From contig NZ_LQPP01000028.1 of the NCBI RefSeq assembly GCF_002102345.1, positions 1 to 64,000 on the forward strand: DNA of 64,000 nucleotides, in the 5' to 3' direction. Under the pieces are notes generated by a model that had not been told where the DNA came from, ran no database searches, and saw nothing but the letters and a program-made list of their open reading frames with translations. Positions 40,158 to 47,860 of the stretch are shown here, piece after piece. Source of the DNA: Mycolicibacterium peregrinum. GTDB taxonomy: Bacteria > Actinomycetota > Actinomycetes > Mycobacteriales > Mycobacteriaceae. Position 1 is the first letter of the stretch. Every line of letters begins with the position of its first letter. The position numbers were made by a program, and so were the translations under genes.

Positions 40158-40541
40158 ATGGCCATCACCTTCAATCACACCATCGTCGCCGCCAAGGACC
40201 GGCAGGCCTCCGCCGAGTTCTTCACCGAGTTGTTCGGCCTCCCCGCCCCGCAGGAGTTCGGCCCGTTTCTGGCGGTGACGCTCAATCACGGAGTCAGCCT
40301 CGATTACGCCCAGGCGGGGTCTGACGAAGAGATCCGGCCGCAGCACTACGCATTCCTGGTGTCCGAGGACGAGTTCGACGCGATCTACGGCAAGATCCGC
40401 GACCGCGGCATGCAGCACTGGGCCGATCCGCATGGTCAGCACCCGGGCGAGATCAACCATCACGACGGCGGCCGTGGGCTCTACTTCCAGGACCCGTCCG
40501 GGCATTACCTGGAGATCATCACCCGCCCGTACGGGGGCTGA
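40158..40541 (+). CDS. VOC-family protein
   Basis: A 127-residue glyoxalase-fold protein beginning MAITFNHTIVAAKDRQASAE and ending in a typical FQDPSGHYLEIITRP strand. His7 and the late Glu are metal-ligand candidates. Longer upstream frames overlap the acetyltransferase start and lack homology, so the ATG at 40158 is chosen. It is unlike the VOC protein at 35200 apart from the fold. Its substrate is unknown. Confidence 0.85.
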   Translation: MAITFNHTIVAAKDRQASAEFFTELFGLPAPQEFGPFLAVTLNHGVSLDYAQAGSDEEIRPQHYAFLVSEDEFDAIYGKIRDRGMQHWADPHGQHPGEINHHDGGRGLYFQDPSGHYLEIITRPYGG

Positions 40542-40547
40542 CCGGCT

Positions 40548-41018
40548 TCAGCGGTGGCCGCGCTCGTGTTCCTGATCGCGGTAGGCGTTGGCCAGCGTGT
40601 CCACGTGACCCGGCAGCGCGCCGGCCGCCACGTCGGCCAGGCTGGTCTCCTCCAGGACCGAGCGCATGCTGGCCCGCAGCGCACGCCAGACATCGGTCAG
40701 CGCCGCCGTCGGGCCGGAGTACGGCAGATCCCCCAGTCCGATGTCGCGCACGCTGGCCAGCGGTCCGTCGATGCAGCGCAGCACGTCGGCGATGCTGATG
40801 TCGCCGGCCGGCCGCGCCAGTTCGTAGCCGCCGTCGCGGCCTCGATGGCTGCGGACCAGGCGGTCGGTGCGCAGCGCGGTGAGGATGTCGACGAGGAACT
40901 GCGCCGGGATGCCCTGCGCCTTGGCGAGATCGTCGGTCTTGACCAGCTCGCCGTCACCGACCGTCGCGAGCTGGACCATGGCTCGGACGGCATACTCCGC
41001 CTTCGCCGACATCCGCAT
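40548..41018 (-). CDS. Rrf2-family transcriptional regulator
   Basis: A 156-residue winged-helix regulator ([20 protein letters not shown] start; recognition part [20 protein letters not shown], about 39-58; wing [14 protein letters not shown], about 59-72). The Fe-S Cys triad of IscR/NsrR is missing; only one Cys (VLRCIDG) remains, so it probably does not hold a cluster in the usual way. A relative (Rv1287) lies beside cysDN in M. tuberculosis, and this one lies 1.2 kb from cysQ-cysNC-cysD, so a role in sulfate assimilation is likely. Confidence 0.9.
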   Translation of the reverse strand: MRMSAKAEYAVRAMVQLATVGDGELVKTDDLAKAQGIPAQFLVDILTALRTDRLVRSHRGRDGGYELARPAGDISIADVLRCIDGPLASVRDIGLGDLPYSGPTAALTDVWRALRASMRSVLEETSLADVAAGALPGHVDTLANAYRDQEHERGHR

Positions 41019-41089
41019 GCTCAGGATTGTGCCAGTTCACTCATCGCCCACACCGATGCGGGAAGCCGGGCGCCGGCGCGTCGGCGTGC

Positions 41090-41686
41090 CTAATCAGGGA
41101 TACCCGCCGCGTCCGGGACGACGACGGCGAACAGATCCGACATCGCGGCCAGGCTCGCCGACTGCATGACCGCGGCGGGCACCGGTGCACTGTCGGGGCC
41201 GGCGAGCGTGCGGGTGGCGGTGGCGGCAGCCACCACGGTCGGGGCGTATCCGAGGTTGAAGGCACCGCGCGCGGTCGAGTTGACGCACATGTGCGTCATG
41301 AATCCGGCCAGCAGCAGGTTCGACGCGCCCAGACCCTTCAACCGGTCGTCCAGGTCGGTCTGCACGAACGAGTTGGGGAATTGCTTGACCACCACGGGTT
41401 CTCCCTCGCGCGGGGCCACTGCGGCGACGATCGCGCCGCTCTCCCCTTCGATGTCATACAGCGATCCCGGACCGTCGGAATGCTGGATGTGGATGATCGG
41501 AATGCCCGCGCTGCGGGCCCGGTCGAGGAGTTGTGCCGTCTGCTCGAGCGCTGCCTGCACCCCTTCGAGCTCCATGATTCCCTGCGTATAGGTGTTCTGG
41601 CAGTCGATCAGGACCAGGGTGGAATCGGCGAGGCGGGCCGGTGCGGCGGGGAGGCTGGCCAGTTCGCGAAGCGTGGGGCGGCTCAT
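41090..41686 (-). CDS. isochorismatase-family cysteine hydrolase
   Basis: A 198-residue alpha/beta hydrolase of the nicotinamidase/isochorismatase superfamily. The catalytic triad is visible: Asp28 in LVLIDCQNTY, Lys in VVVKQFPNSF (about 99-108) and Cys in THMCVNSTARGAFNLGY (about 131-147). The substrate cannot be told; amide or ester hydrolysis is usual. It stands between the Rrf2 gene and the terminator of the cys operon and seems to have its own promoter. Confidence 0.88.
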   Translation of the reverse strand: MSRPTLRELASLPAAPARLADSTLVLIDCQNTYTQGIMELEGVQAALEQTAQLLDRARSAGIPIIHIQHSDGPGSLYDIEGESGAIVAAVAPREGEPVVVKQFPNSFVQTDLDDRLKGLGASNLLLAGFMTHMCVNSTARGAFNLGYAPTVVAAATATRTLAGPDSAPVPAAVMQSASLAAMSDLFAVVVPDAAGIPD

Positions 41687-41703
41687 CTGTTCAGCCTAGT
41701 CAC

Positions 41704-41760
41704 CGAGATCAACGCTGTGGCTGCTCGCAGTGCGCGGAAGCGACCACAGCGTTGATCTCG
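41704..41760. terminator. 17-bp perfect hairpin after cysQ
   Basis: Arms CGAGATCAACGCTGTGG (41704-41720) and CCACAGCGTTGATCTCG (41744-41760) are perfect complements around a 23-base loop that holds a further TCGC/GCGA pairing. A second hairpin, CGCGGGG/CCCCGCG (41759-41778), abuts it on the cysQ side. Together they should end the cysD-cysNC-cysQ transcript (cysQ stop at 41795). The stem is longer than a terminator needs, so it may be a copy of an interspersed palindrome. Confidence 0.7.
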
Positions 41761-41794
41761 CGGGGGTCAGGCCCCGCGGTAAGGTACTGCGGCC

Positions 41795-42538
41795 CTACCC
41801 CGCCGTGACGGCCAGTACCCGCTCGGCCAACTCGGGGCGGCACACGATCAGGTCGGGCAGCGTGGGGTCGGCCGAGTTGTAGACCAACTGCGAGCCATCG
41901 ATGCGTGAGGTGTGCAGGCCGGCCGCGCGGGCGACCGCGACGGGCGCGGCCGAATCCCACTCGTACTGACCACCCGCGTGCACGTACACATCGGCGATCC
42001 CGCGGATCACCGCGGCGACTTTGGCTCCGGCCGAACCCATCTCGACCAGAGTTCCGTCGAGCGCCTCCCGCACGGCCAACGCCACCGCGGGCGGCCGGGT
42101 ACGTGACACCACGACCCGGGGCGGGCCGTCGAAGGGACGGGGCGCGGCCACCTCGGGCGTGGACAGCGTGGTGTTCTGCGCGGGGAGCGCGACCGCTCCC
42201 GCCACGAGTTCTCCCGCACTCCACAGCGCCACGTGTACGGCCCAGTCGTCGCGGCCCAGTTCGGAGAACTCCCGGGTGCCGTCGAGCGGGTCGACGATCC
42301 AGACCCGGTCGGCGTTCAGCCGCGCCGAATCGGCCCGTTCCTCGGCCGTGGCCTCCTCGGACAGTACCGAGTCACCGGGAACCAGCTTGGCCAGCTCGGC
42401 CATCAGGAAATCGTGGGACTGCTTGTCCCCGGCGGCCTTTCGCTCGGCCGCCGTGGCATCGGCGAAGTCGGCACGGACATCGAGCAGCAGATCCCCGGCC
42501 TTGGTGGCCAGCCGGGCAGCCAGTTCGTGATCGTTCAC
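41795..42538 (-). CDS. cysQ: 3'-phosphoadenosine 5'-phosphate phosphatase (CysQ type)
   Basis: Inositol-phosphatase-fold, Mg2+-dependent phosphatase that removes the 3'-phosphate of PAP/PAPS and so recycles the by-product of sulfotransferases. The 247-residue protein has the metal sites SEEATAEE (about 61-68) and VWIVDPLDGTREFSELGRDD (about 76-95), and the late YEWDSAAPVAVARAAG motif (about 192-207). A GTG start at 42538 overlaps the cysNC stop (GTGA). Its place in the PAPS-making operon supports the CysQ call over a general inositol monophosphatase. Confidence 0.93.
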   Translation of the reverse strand: MNDHELAARLATKAGDLLLDVRADFADATAAERKAAGDKQSHDFLMAELAKLVPGDSVLSEEATAEERADSARLNADRVWIVDPLDGTREFSELGRDDWAVHVALWSAGELVAGAVALPAQNTTLSTPEVAAPRPFDGPPRVVVSRTRPPAVALAVREALDGTLVEMGSAGAKVAAVIRGIADVYVHAGGQYEWDSAAPVAVARAAGLHTSRIDGSQLVYNSADPTLPDLIVCRPELAERVLAVTAG

Positions 42539-44379
42539 GACGGCAATTCCAGCAGCTCGATCACCAGGTCGGCCAGTTCCGCGGTGCTGTGGTCAGGCGT
42601 GAGCCGCAGATCCGGGTTCTTCGGCCGCTGATACGGGCTGTCGATGCCGGTGAAGTGGGTGATCTCACCGGCGCGCGCCTTGGCGTACAGGCCCTTGGGA
42701 TCGCGGCGTTCACAGTCCTCCAGCGGGGTGTCGCAGAACACCTCGTAGAACTCCAGACCCGCGTCCGTGGCGACCTTGCGGGCCAGGGCACGATGCTCCT
42801 CCAGCGGGCTGATCGCGGGGACCAGCACAACCTGGCCGGAGTCGGCCAGAATGGCGGCGATGTGGGCCAGCCGGCGCTGATTCTCGGCCCGGTCGGCCAT
42901 CGAGAAGCCCAGATCGGCGTTCAGCCCGTGGCGCAGGTTGTCCCCGTCCAGAACGTATGCCGGAACACCCTTTTCGAGCAGCTTCTGCTCGACGAGCACC
43001 GCCACCGAGGACTTGCCCGAACCGGACAGGCCGGTGAACCACACGGTGCGGCCCTTCGACAGCCGGTCCTCGGCGGTGCAAAGCGACTCGTGCCGCACGG
43101 TGTTCGGGCTCGCGGTGTCGTGGCGGGTCTCGCGCAGCACCATGCCGGCGCCCACGGTGCCATTGGTGTTGGGATCGATCAGGATGAACGAGCCGGTGGC
43201 GGCATTGCGGCTGTACTCGTCGAGCAGCAGCGGCGCCTGGGTACGCAGCGAGACACGGCCCAGCTCATTGAGTTTCAGTGCCGTCGCGGACTTGTCCCGG
43301 TGCAGGGTGTTGACGTCGAGCCGGTAATCCAGCCCGGTCACCTTGACCCTGGTGGTGCGGGTGGTGTGCTTGACCAGATATTCGCGGCCGGGTTCCAGTG
43401 ACGATCCGTCGGCCATCCAGCACACGGTGGCGTCGAAGTCCTGGGTGACCCGGGGCTGGTTGTTGGGCCGGGCGATCATGTCGCCGCGGGAGATGTCGAT
43501 GTCGTCGGACAGGCTGATCGACACCGCCATCGGCGGGAAGGCCTCATCGACCACGCCGCTCGGGCCGTCGATCTGGGTGATGCGCGTGGGTTTTCCGGCC
43601 GGCAGCACGATCACGTCGTCGCCGGGACGCAGCACACCGCTGGCGACCGTGCCGGCGTAGCTGCGGTGATCGGCGTGCTCGTGGGTCTGCGGACGGATCA
43701 CGTACTGCACCGGGAAGCGCACGTCGACGAGGTTGCGGTCACCGGCGATGTAGACATCTTCGAGGTGGCTCAGCAGCGACGGTCCCTCGTACCAGGGGGT
43801 GATGTCGGATTTGGTCACCACGTTGTCGCCGTTGAGCGCCGACAGCGGGATCGTCGTCACATCGTGCACGTCCAACCGGGCGGCGAATGCGTGGAACTCG
43901 TCGCGGATCGCCTCGAAACGTTCCTGGTCCCAGTCGATCAGGTCCATCTTGTTCACGGCCAGCACGATGTGCTGGATGCCGAGCAGCGAGGCCAGGAATG
44001 CGTGGCGGCGCGACTGCTCGAGCAGGCCGTGGCGCGCATCGACGAGCACGATGACCAGCTGTGCGGTGGAGGCTCCGGTCACCATGTTGCGGGTGTACTG
44101 GATGTGCCCCGGGGTGTCGGCGATGATGAATTTCCGCTTGGCCGTGGCGAAGTAGCGGTAGGCGACGTCGATCGTGATGCCCTGTTCCCGCTCGGCACGC
44201 AGGCCGTCGGTGACCAGTGCCAGGTCGGTGTAGTCGTGGCCGCGTTCCTTGGAGGTGCGCTCGACGGCGGCCAGCTGATCCTCCATGACCGCCTTGGAGT
44301 CGAACAGCAGCCGTCCGATCAGCGTGGACTTGCCGTCGTCGACGGAACCCGCCGTGGCGATTCTCAACAACGTGCTCAT
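42535..44379 (-). CDS. cysNC: bifunctional sulfate adenylyltransferase GTPase subunit / APS kinase
   Basis: Two steps of sulfate activation on one chain. The N-terminal GTPase (about 1-425) has ATAGSVDDGKSTLIGRLLF (about 8-26), DTPGH and NKMDLID motifs and drives CysD. The C-terminal APS kinase (about 440-614) has FTGLSGSGKSSVA (about 447-459) and the DGDNLRHGLNADLGFSMADR loop, making PAPS. The CysN-CysC fusion matches mycobacteria. It overlaps cysD by one base (TGATG) and cysQ by four. Confidence 0.97.
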   Translation of the reverse strand: MSTLLRIATAGSVDDGKSTLIGRLLFDSKAVMEDQLAAVERTSKERGHDYTDLALVTDGLRAEREQGITIDVAYRYFATAKRKFIIADTPGHIQYTRNMVTGASTAQLVIVLVDARHGLLEQSRRHAFLASLLGIQHIVLAVNKMDLIDWDQERFEAIRDEFHAFAARLDVHDVTTIPLSALNGDNVVTKSDITPWYEGPSLLSHLEDVYIAGDRNLVDVRFPVQYVIRPQTHEHADHRSYAGTVASGVLRPGDDVIVLPAGKPTRITQIDGPSGVVDEAFPPMAVSISLSDDIDISRGDMIARPNNQPRVTQDFDATVCWMADGSSLEPGREYLVKHTTRTTRVKVTGLDYRLDVNTLHRDKSATALKLNELGRVSLRTQAPLLLDEYSRNAATGSFILIDPNTNGTVGAGMVLRETRHDTASPNTVRHESLCTAEDRLSKGRTVWFTGLSGSGKSSVAVLVEQKLLEKGVPAYVLDGDNLRHGLNADLGFSMADRAENQRRLAHIAAILADSGQVVLVPAISPLEEHRALARKVATDAGLEFYEVFCDTPLEDCERRDPKGLYAKARAGEITHFTGIDSPYQRPKNPDLRLTPDHSTAELADLVIELLELPS

Positions 44380-45320
44380 CAGAAATACCCCTCGCGCTTA
44401 CGGTCTTCCATTCCGGCCTCGGAGATCCGGTCATCGGCGCGGGTGGCGCCGCGCTCGGTGAGCCGCGACACCGCGGTCTCGGCGATGACCTCGGAAACCG
44501 TTGCGGCGGTGGACTCCACACAGCCGGTGCAGGTGACGTCACCGACAGTGCGGAAGCGCACTGTCTTCTCGATCACCGGTTCTTCCTTGCGGGGCTGCAT
44601 GTACTTGTGCACCGCGAGCAGCATGCCGTCGCGCTCGAACACCTTGCGCTGGTGCGCGTAGTAGATGGACGGCAGCTTGATCTTCTCGGCGCCGATGTAG
44701 GACCAGATGTCGAACTCGGTCCAGTTGGAGATCGGGAAGGCCCGGATGTGCTCGCCCTTGTGGTGCCGGCCGTTGTACAGGTTCCACAGCTCGGGACGCT
44801 GGGCCTTGGGGTCCCACTGGCCGAACTCGTCGCGGAAGGAGAACACGCGCTCCTTGGCGCGGGCCTTCTCCTCGTCGCGGCGGGCGCCACCGAAGGCGGC
44901 GTCGAATTTGTTCTCCCGGATACCGCGGAGCAGGGTGACGGTCTGGATCGGGTTGCGCGACGGGATGGTCTCGACCACGCGACCGGCGTCGATGTCGTCC
45001 TGCACCTTGGCGACGACCAGGCGGGCACCGTAGTGCTCGACGAGTTCGTCGCGGGCCTGGTAGACCTCGTCGAAGTTGTGACCGGTGTCGACGTGCATGA
45101 CCGGGAAGGGCAGCCGGCCGGGCGCGAACGCCTTGACGGCCAGGTGCAGCATGACGATCGAGTCTTTGCCCCCGGAGAACAGCAGCACGGGCTTCTCGAA
45201 CTCCGCGGCGACCTCGCGGATGATGTGGATGGCCTCGGCCTCCAGCGACCGCAGGTGGCTCAGCTCGTAATGGCCGGCCCGGCCGGACTGCTGATCGGTT
45301 TTCTGTGCGGCGGTCATCAC
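44379..45320 (-). CDS. cysD: sulfate adenylyltransferase subunit 2
   Basis: Catalytic ATP sulfurylase subunit that forms adenosine 5'-phosphosulfate from ATP and sulfate. The 313-residue protein has the PP-loop LLFSGGKDSIVMLHLA (about 46-61) and conserved RRDEEKARAKERVFSFRDEF segment (about 145-164). It heads the cys operon. The frame begins Met-Met, so the second ATG at 45317 may be used. Confidence 0.97.
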   Translation of the reverse strand: MMTAAQKTDQQSGRAGHYELSHLRSLEAEAIHIIREVAAEFEKPVLLFSGGKDSIVMLHLAVKAFAPGRLPFPVMHVDTGHNFDEVYQARDELVEHYGARLVVAKVQDDIDAGRVVETIPSRNPIQTVTLLRGIRENKFDAAFGGARRDEEKARAKERVFSFRDEFGQWDPKAQRPELWNLYNGRHHKGEHIRAFPISNWTEFDIWSYIGAEKIKLPSIYYAHQRKVFERDGMLLAVHKYMQPRKEEPVIEKTVRFRTVGDVTCTGCVESTAATVSEVIAETAVSRLTERGATRADDRISEAGMEDRKREGYF

Positions 45321-45341
45321 TTCCCCATTAAGTTGGTAGGA

Positions 45342-45371
45342 ATGGCCAGAATTGCAAGCATGGCCAGGAAT
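45342..45371 (-). promoter_or_regulatory. direct repeats at the cys operon start site
   Basis: ATGGCCAGAAT (45342-45352) and ATGGCCAGGAAT (45360-45371) recur 18 bases apart on the plus strand, flanking the predicted +1 and reaching into the -10. This is a possible repressor site; the nearby Rrf2 protein is a candidate. Only the repeat and its placement are seen. Confidence 0.4.
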
Positions 45372-45398
45372 CTAGCTGCCCTGTCGCCACGGTGTCAA
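45369..45398 (-). promoter_or_regulatory. cysDNCQ operon promoter
   Basis: On the minus strand TTGACA (45393-45398) and TAGATT (45369-45374) are separated by 18 bases. Transcription would start near 45362, about 41 bases before cysD. Confidence 0.7.
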
Positions 45399-45411
45399 TG
45401 GCGGCCAACTG

Positions 45412-46770
45412 TCAGGCCCGATGGCCGCTGACGTGAGCGCCGGCCTGCCGCGGCAGCCGCACCGTGGCGACCAGCGTGAGTGCCAGCAAAGCACCCAGGA
45501 CCAGGTAGGTCGCCGAATACGAGGTGAATTGGCTGAGCAGCAGCGCTGCCACCGCGACGCCTAAGCCGGCCGCCAGCTCCTGCACCGAGGCGTTGAGCGT
45601 GTTGGCGTGCGTCAGGTGCTCCCCTTCGACGTCGGAGAACGCCAGGCTGTTGTAGGCGGTGAAGCCGATCGATCGCAGCGCCCCGCTCAGATAGAGGACG
45701 ACAGCCATCAGCGCGACCGGCAGGCCCGGTTGCAACGCGGCCAGCAGGCCGAAGCACACGACCGAGGTCACCCCGTTGACCAGTAGCACGTTCCGGATGC
45801 CGTACCTGCGCATCAGCGGGGTGGTGGCCGGCTTGATGGTCAGGTTCCCGGCGAACAACGCGGCCACCATGACGCCGGCCGCCAGCGGCGTCCAGCCGAA
45901 CTCCAGCTGGAATTGCAGCGGCAGCAGGAACGGCACCGCGGTGATCACCAAGCGGTACAGCGACCCGGCCACCACGGTGATCCGCAGCGTGTGCACCCGC
46001 AGCACCCGCAACTGCACCAGCGGGGCCGGCGCCGTGAGCAGCCGCCACATGGCCGCGCCGAGGAGTAGGACTGCCGCGGCACCGCACCCGGTGACCAGTC
46101 CCCAATCGGTGCCCGAGACCCTGATGTTCTCCAGTGCGATGAGGGCCGCAGCAATCCCCGAGCCGAGCGCGAGCAGGCCCGGCCAGTCCAGCGATCGGAC
46201 CGCGGATTGGGGTCCGCCGCGGACGAGTCCGAGCGCCAGGACAATTCCGATCACGCCGATCGGAATGTTGATCGCGAAGATCCAACGCCAACTGCCCAGC
46301 GTGGCGATGGCCCCTCCCAGCACCGGAGCCAGCACCGGCGCGGTCAGCGCCGGCCAGGTCAACAGTGCGATGGCCCGCACGAGGTCGGCCTTGTCGCTGT
46401 GCCGCAACACTGCAAGGCGGCCGACGGGCACCATCATGGCGCCGCCGACCCCTTGCAGGATCCGCATCGCCACCAACATCGGCAGTGAGGCACTCACCGC
46501 GCAGCCGATCGAGGCCAGGGTGAACACCGCGATCGCCCCGATGAACACCCGGCGGACGCCGAACCGGTCGGCCAGCCACCCGCTGGCCGGGATCAACACC
46601 GCGACCGTGACCAGGTATGCCGAGATCGCCACGTTGACATCGACAGCCTCGACACCGAACGACGCGGCGATCAACGGGATGGCCGGCGCGATGATCGTGG
46701 CATCCAGGATCTCCATGAACAGCGCACCGGCCACCAGCAGCGCCATCCCCCGTGGGAACGGCGGATTCAC
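45412..46770 (-). CDS. MFS drug/multidrug exporter (DHA2-like)
   Basis: Proton-driven efflux protein of about 452 residues with at least twelve hydrophobic helices. The motif A loop reads GWLADRFGVRRVFIG (about 61-75), and the motif C-like region GVGGAMMVPVGRLAVLRHSD follows (about 106-125). The frame starts at 46821, but that would leave only 8 bases to the divergent thioesterase gene. A GTG at 46770 (VNPPFPRGMALL), directly before the first helix, fits better. Substrate unknown. Confidence 0.87.
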   Translation of the reverse strand: MNPPFPRGMALLVAGALFMEILDATIIAPAIPLIAASFGVEAVDVNVAISAYLVTVAVLIPASGWLADRFGVRRVFIGAIAVFTLASIGCAVSASLPMLVAMRILQGVGGAMMVPVGRLAVLRHSDKADLVRAIALLTWPALTAPVLAPVLGGAIATLGSWRWIFAINIPIGVIGIVLALGLVRGGPQSAVRSLDWPGLLALGSGIAAALIALENIRVSGTDWGLVTGCGAAAVLLLGAAMWRLLTAPAPLVQLRVLRVHTLRITVVAGSLYRLVITAVPFLLPLQFQLEFGWTPLAAGVMVAALFAGNLTIKPATTPLMRRYGIRNVLLVNGVTSVVCFGLLAALQPGLPVALMAVVLYLSGALRSIGFTAYNSLAFSDVEGEHLTHANTLNASVQELAAGLGVAVAALLLSQFTSYSATYLVLGALLALTLVATVRLPRQAGAHVSGHRA

Positions 46771-46829
46771 GGTGCGCTTACCCCGCAGGTAATTGAGACG
46801 CTGACCGCCGGCGGCAGACACTGGCGGCC

Positions 46830-47243
46830 ATGAGTATCCAGACCGGCCCCGAAGTCATGGCGCAGTTCCTCCCCCAGTCGCCGTTCGTGGCCAAACTGGG
46901 CATCGTCGCCGAGAACCTCGACGGCCCCGAGGTCCGACTCCGGTTGCCGTGGGATCCGTCGAACATCACGATCGCCGACATGGTGCACGGCGGTGCGATC
47001 GCCGCGCTGGCCGACGTCACGGTGATGGTGGCAGCCTGGGCGGGCGCCGAGGTTCCGGATTCGCTTCGCGGAGTGACGGTCTCGATGTCGATCAGTTATC
47101 TGGCGCCGGCCCGGGCCACCGACCTGATCAGCCTCGGGCGCGTGTTGCGTCAGGGTAGGTCCCTGGTGAGCAGCGAGGTGGATATCGTCACTCCTGACGG
47201 CGAGGCGGTGGCCAAGGCCATCGCGACGTACAAGGTGGGATGA
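46830..47243 (+). CDS. PaaI-type hotdog-fold thioesterase
   Basis: A 137-residue acyl-CoA thioesterase candidate. The hotdog motif DMVHGGAIAALADVTVMVAA (about 50-69) carries the HGG-(x)-Asp-type active-site pattern of PaaI/YbgC relatives, and a beta-sheet core follows (VSMSISYLAPARATDLISLG). Thioester substrate not identifiable. It is divergent from the MFS gene and ends 1 base from the convergent carbonic anhydrase gene. Confidence 0.88.
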   Translation: MSIQTGPEVMAQFLPQSPFVAKLGIVAENLDGPEVRLRLPWDPSNITIADMVHGGAIAALADVTVMVAAWAGAEVPDSLRGVTVSMSISYLAPARATDLISLGRVLRQGRSLVSSEVDIVTPDGEAVAKAIATYKVG

Positions 47244-47244
47244 G

Positions 47245-47736
47245 CTACAGCGTCACCTCGTTGAGCTTGCCGGTGGCCACGTCGAAGATGAAGCCGCGCA
47301 ACGATTCATGCTTCGTGACGAACGGGCTGGACTCGATGCGACGCAACGACTGACGCACGTCCTCGGCCAGGTCGACGAAGGACTCGGCGGCCCAGTTCGG
47401 CTTGATTCCGGTTTCGTCCTGGATCTGCTGTTTGAACCCGTCGTCGGTGAACGTCAGCATGCCGCAGTCGGTGTGGTGGATCAGGATGATTTCCCTGGTG
47501 CCGAGCAGCCGCTGGCTGATGGCCAGTGAGCGGATCTCGTCATCGGTGATGACACCGCCTGCATTGCGGATGACATGCGCCTCACCGTCGCCCAGGCCGA
47601 GGAACCGGTAGACGTCCAGCCTGGCGTCCATGCACGCGACCACCGCAACGTGCTTGCTGGGCGGCAACGGCAACGGCCCGGAAAAGGTCGTGGCATAGAC
47701 CTCATTGTTGGCCAGGTACTGGTCGGTGACAGACAT
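47245..47736 (-). CDS. beta-class carbonic anhydrase
   Basis: Zn enzyme that interconverts CO2 and bicarbonate. The 163-residue protein has all ligands at the same positions as M. tuberculosis Rv1284: Cys35, His88 and Cys91, with the Asp37-Arg39 dyad in ACMDAR. The HVIRNAGGVITDDE segment (54-67) is also typical. It supplies bicarbonate for carboxylases. It sits next to the opp/cys neighbourhood as in M. tuberculosis, though the glycosyltransferase locus now separates it from opp. Confidence 0.95.
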   Translation of the reverse strand: MSVTDQYLANNEVYATTFSGPLPLPPSKHVAVVACMDARLDVYRFLGLGDGEAHVIRNAGGVITDDEIRSLAISQRLLGTREIILIHHTDCGMLTFTDDGFKQQIQDETGIKPNWAAESFVDLAEDVRQSLRRIESSPFVTKHESLRGFIFDVATGKLNEVTL

Positions 47737-47810
47737 GAATCGACGCTAACCCCGCGCCGCCGACACGACCAGAGGAAGAATCAGGCTGAGCCGATGGGGG
47801 TGCGCCCCAG

Positions 47811-47850
47811 GCGGCGGCCGTCCTGCCGGGGGGATGTGGACGGCCGCCGC
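47811..47850. terminator. 13-bp hairpin after the glycosyltransferase operon
   Basis: Arms GCGGCGGCCGTCC (47811-47823) and GGACGGCCGCCGC (47838-47850) are perfectly complementary with a 14-base loop. It lies 10 bases past the stop of the minus-strand GT39 gene at 47861 and faces the carbonic anhydrase start. Confidence 0.75.
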
Positions 47851-47860
47851 GGTCTGGGTG

